DNA of 36,879 bases from an uncultured Lachnospiraceae bacterium (GTDB taxonomy: Bacteria > Bacillota > Clostridia > Lachnospirales > Lachnospiraceae): positions 1-36,879 of the forward strand of contig CAJOOB010000015.1 in NCBI GenBank assembly GCA_905236025.1, written 5' to 3'. The notes beneath the pieces are model-generated. The model did not search any database. It worked only from the letters and a program-made list of their open reading frames with translations, and was not told the DNA's origin. Positions 34,986-36,879 of the stretch are shown here, piece after piece. A program made the position numbers and the translations under genes. Numbering within the stretch: the first letter of the stretch is position 1; every line of letters begins with the position of its first letter.

Positions 34986-36794
34986 ATGAAGAGACAATTA
35001 AAGACATTACTTGCATTACTTATGGTTCTTGCTCTTTCCTGTATGCTTTATGCGTGTGGAGACACCGACACATCAAGTGCTGTAGGTACAAAATCAAACA
35101 CAGATTCTTCTGATGATACGACAGAAGAAGACACATCCGAAACATCAGATGATGACACAGACGATGATGATTACAACGAAGAAGATGATGATGATGATGA
35201 TGACTCAGATTCAGACACAACCACAACGACGGCGTCATATACAACCGCGACATACAGTGCGGCTGAGACAACCGAAACTTATGATTCATCATCAGTTACA
35301 AATAAGATTACATTAAACGGAAGTTCAATAACAACAACGGGAAGCGGGACAACCGTTTCAGGCTCAACCGTAACCATTACGGATGAAGGCGTTTATTATG
35401 TATCAGGTACCCTTTCCAATGGCCAAATTATAATTGATGCAGACAGTGATGCATCAGTAACACTTGTTTTAAACGGAGTAACAATTACGTGCAGTGACAG
35501 TGCGCCAATCTACGCAAAACAGTGCAGCATTCTTATAATTAACCTTGTTTCCGGAACAACATCAACGCTTACGGACGGAAGCTCATATACATACGAATCT
35601 GCAGACAGCGACGAACCGAATGCCTGTCTTTACTGTGATGATAATATGACAATTAACGGAAGCGGAAAGCTTGCTGTAAATGCAAATTACGCAAACGGTA
35701 TTACTGCCAAAGACGTATTAAAGATTTATAACGGAAATATCGTGGTAGATGCTGTAAATAACGGTATTACCGGTAAAGATGCCTTGATTATTACCGGAGG
35801 AACGATTAAAGTTACATCGGGCGGAGAAGCGTTAAGAGCTTCAAATTCATCAGATGCATCTAAGGGTTACATCCTTATTACGGGCGGTACATTTACATTA
35901 GACGCAGGAGATGATGCAATCCAGGCAGAAACCGTACTCACAATTGAAGGTGGTACGTTTGACATAACAGCGGATTTGAAGGGTATTAAGGCGGATACGT
36001 CCGTATCGATTACCGGCGGAACAATTGTGATGGATGTTGATGACGATGGCATCCACTCAAACGGATCAATTACAATAAGCGGCGGAGATATTGAAATTGC
36101 TGCTGATGATGACGGTATTCACGCTGATGTTTCAATTGACATTACAGGTGGAACAATCGATATTACATATTCGTATGAAGGTGTGGAAGCAGAGACAATT
36201 ACATTTGCCGGCGGTACAACAACAATTTATGCAACGGATGACGGCGTTAATGCTTCTGTAAATACAGGATCCGCAAACATCTATATTGAGGGCGGCGTAT
36301 TGTATGTAACAACTGCAAGCGGTGATACGGACGGTCTTGATTCAAACGGAAACATCACAATAAGCGGTGGCTTTACCGTTGTATACGGTGGATCAAGTAT
36401 GGGCAATGTGGCAGGCTCAATCGATGTTGACGGAAGCATATCAATGACAGGCGGTACGGTTGTTGCTTTAGGCGGTATCTGTGAAACACCAAACAGCTCA
36501 AACTGCGGTACGGTTGTAATGAGTGGAACAAGCTTCTCGTCCGGTACTTATATTGTTAAGGATTCAAGCGGAAACACACTTATTACATTTAGCGTAAGCG
36601 GTACATATTCAAGCGGATGGATTGCGTCAGAATATATTGAGCCATCTTCGAACAGTAATTATACACTTTATAAAGACGGTTCATCATTCTACAGCTGGAC
36701 TCAGTCATCAAATACAGTGGGAAGTTCATCTTCACAGGGAGGCTTTGGTGGTGGAAACAGCAATCCACCGGGTGGAAACAACAGAAGATGGTAA
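34986..36794 (+). CDS. Lipoprotein with DUF4353-type carbohydrate-binding / right-handed beta-helix repeats
   Basis: Lipobox LLMVLALSCMLYAC; Asp/Glu/Ser/Thr-rich linker; repeated ITGGTxxIxxxDDGIHA coils; C-terminal GGFGGGNSNPPGGNNRRW. Confidence 0.88.
   Translation: MKRQLKTLLALLMVLALSCMLYACGDTDTSSAVGTKSNTDSSDDTTEEDTSETSDDDTDDDDYNEEDDDDDDDSDSDTTTTTASYTTATYSAAETTETYDSSSVTNKITLNGSSITTTGSGTTVSGSTVTITDEGVYYVSGTLSNGQIIIDADSDASVTLVLNGVTITCSDSAPIYAKQCSILIINLVSGTTSTLTDGSSYTYESADSDEPNACLYCDDNMTINGSGKLAVNANYANGITAKDVLKIYNGNIVVDAVNNGITGKDALIITGGTIKVTSGGEALRASNSSDASKGYILITGGTFTLDAGDDAIQAETVLTIEGGTFDITADLKGIKADTSVSITGGTIVMDVDDDGIHSNGSITISGGDIEIAADDDGIHADVSIDITGGTIDITYSYEGVEAETITFAGGTTTIYATDDGVNASVNTGSANIYIEGGVLYVTTASGDTDGLDSNGNITISGGFTVVYGGSSMGNVAGSIDVDGSISMTGGTVVALGGICETPNSSNCGTVVMSGTSFSSGTYIVKDSSGNTLITFSVSGTYSSGWIASEYIEPSSNSNYTLYKDGSSFYSWTQSSNTVGSSSSQGGFGGGNSNPPGGNNRRW
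35184..35204 (+). repeat. (GAT)6-GAC trinucleotide tract encoding poly-Asp
   Basis: gatgatgatgatgatgatgac inside the acidic linker of the lipoprotein. Confidence 0.85.
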
Positions 36795-36822
36795 CAGGAT
36801 TTTAGATAATTCTATTGATTTG

Positions 36823-36858
36823 AAATGGCAGATTTATAATCTGCCATTTTATTTTTTT
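36823..36858 (+). terminator. Rho-independent terminator of lipoprotein gene
   Basis: AAATGGCAGATT-TAT-AATCTGCCATTT followed by TATTTTTTT; perfect 12-bp stem. Confidence 0.88.
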
Positions 36859-36879
36859 GCCTGTATCTTAAATAAAAAA

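Noticed and set aside
35020-35292. His-rich minus-strand ORF (HHHHHH...)
   Set aside because: Simply the reverse complement of the poly-Asp GAT tract in the lipoprotein gene; not a metal-binding protein.
1-36879. Defence system, toxin-antitoxin, prophage, integrase or BGC
   Set aside because: No nuclease/methylase/transposase/NRPS-PKS-like genes, att-like repeats or small TA pairs were recognisable; gene content is housekeeping plus metabolism.

Overview
This 36.9-kb, AT-rich window looks like Firmicutes sequence, probably Lachnospiraceae or a related Clostridia lineage (inferred from gene content and style). It is densely packed. I support 31 CDSs; 30 are on the + strand and only one, tmcAL-like, is on the - strand. 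In order they are: a 5'-truncated BIG2-repeat surface protein; a zinc-ribbon membrane protein; Tex; a cytoplasmic GH88 + DUF2264 pair; deoB + pyrimidine-nucleoside phosphorylase; an LtaS-like sulfatase + metallophosphoesterase; scpA/scpB; a biotin-dependent Na+-pump decarboxylase/transcarboxylase-like operon (12S-like carboxyltransferase, OadG-like, biotin carrier, OadB, OadA/5S); a CDF transporter; an RpiR regulator; a BaiN/YhiN-like flavoprotein; cmk-ispH-rpsA; an orphan cheR; rsmD-coaD-coiled-coil protein; an MBL hydrolase; ACT + PFL(UPF0210) genes; tmcAL; and an Asp-rich beta-helix lipoprotein. I see no CRISPR array, rRNA, recognisable tRNA, transposase or phage gene. The observations most worth follow-up are: (1) an 11-bp-phased direct-repeat lattice of TTCA-type half-sites (Pho-box-like architecture, shared core TRGATTTCACM) in two separate intergenic regions, upstream of deoB and upstream of the lipoprotein gene; (2) the decarboxylase operon that pairs 5S- and 12S-type carboxyltransferases with one biotin carrier and an OadG-like subunit carrying a secreted extension; (3) a divergent active-site region in the 12S-like subunit; (4) an inverted repeat at the predicted start site of the rpiR promoter; (5) an unexplained ~470-bp structured intergenic region before deoB. 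All family names come from reading the protein sequences; no searches were run.
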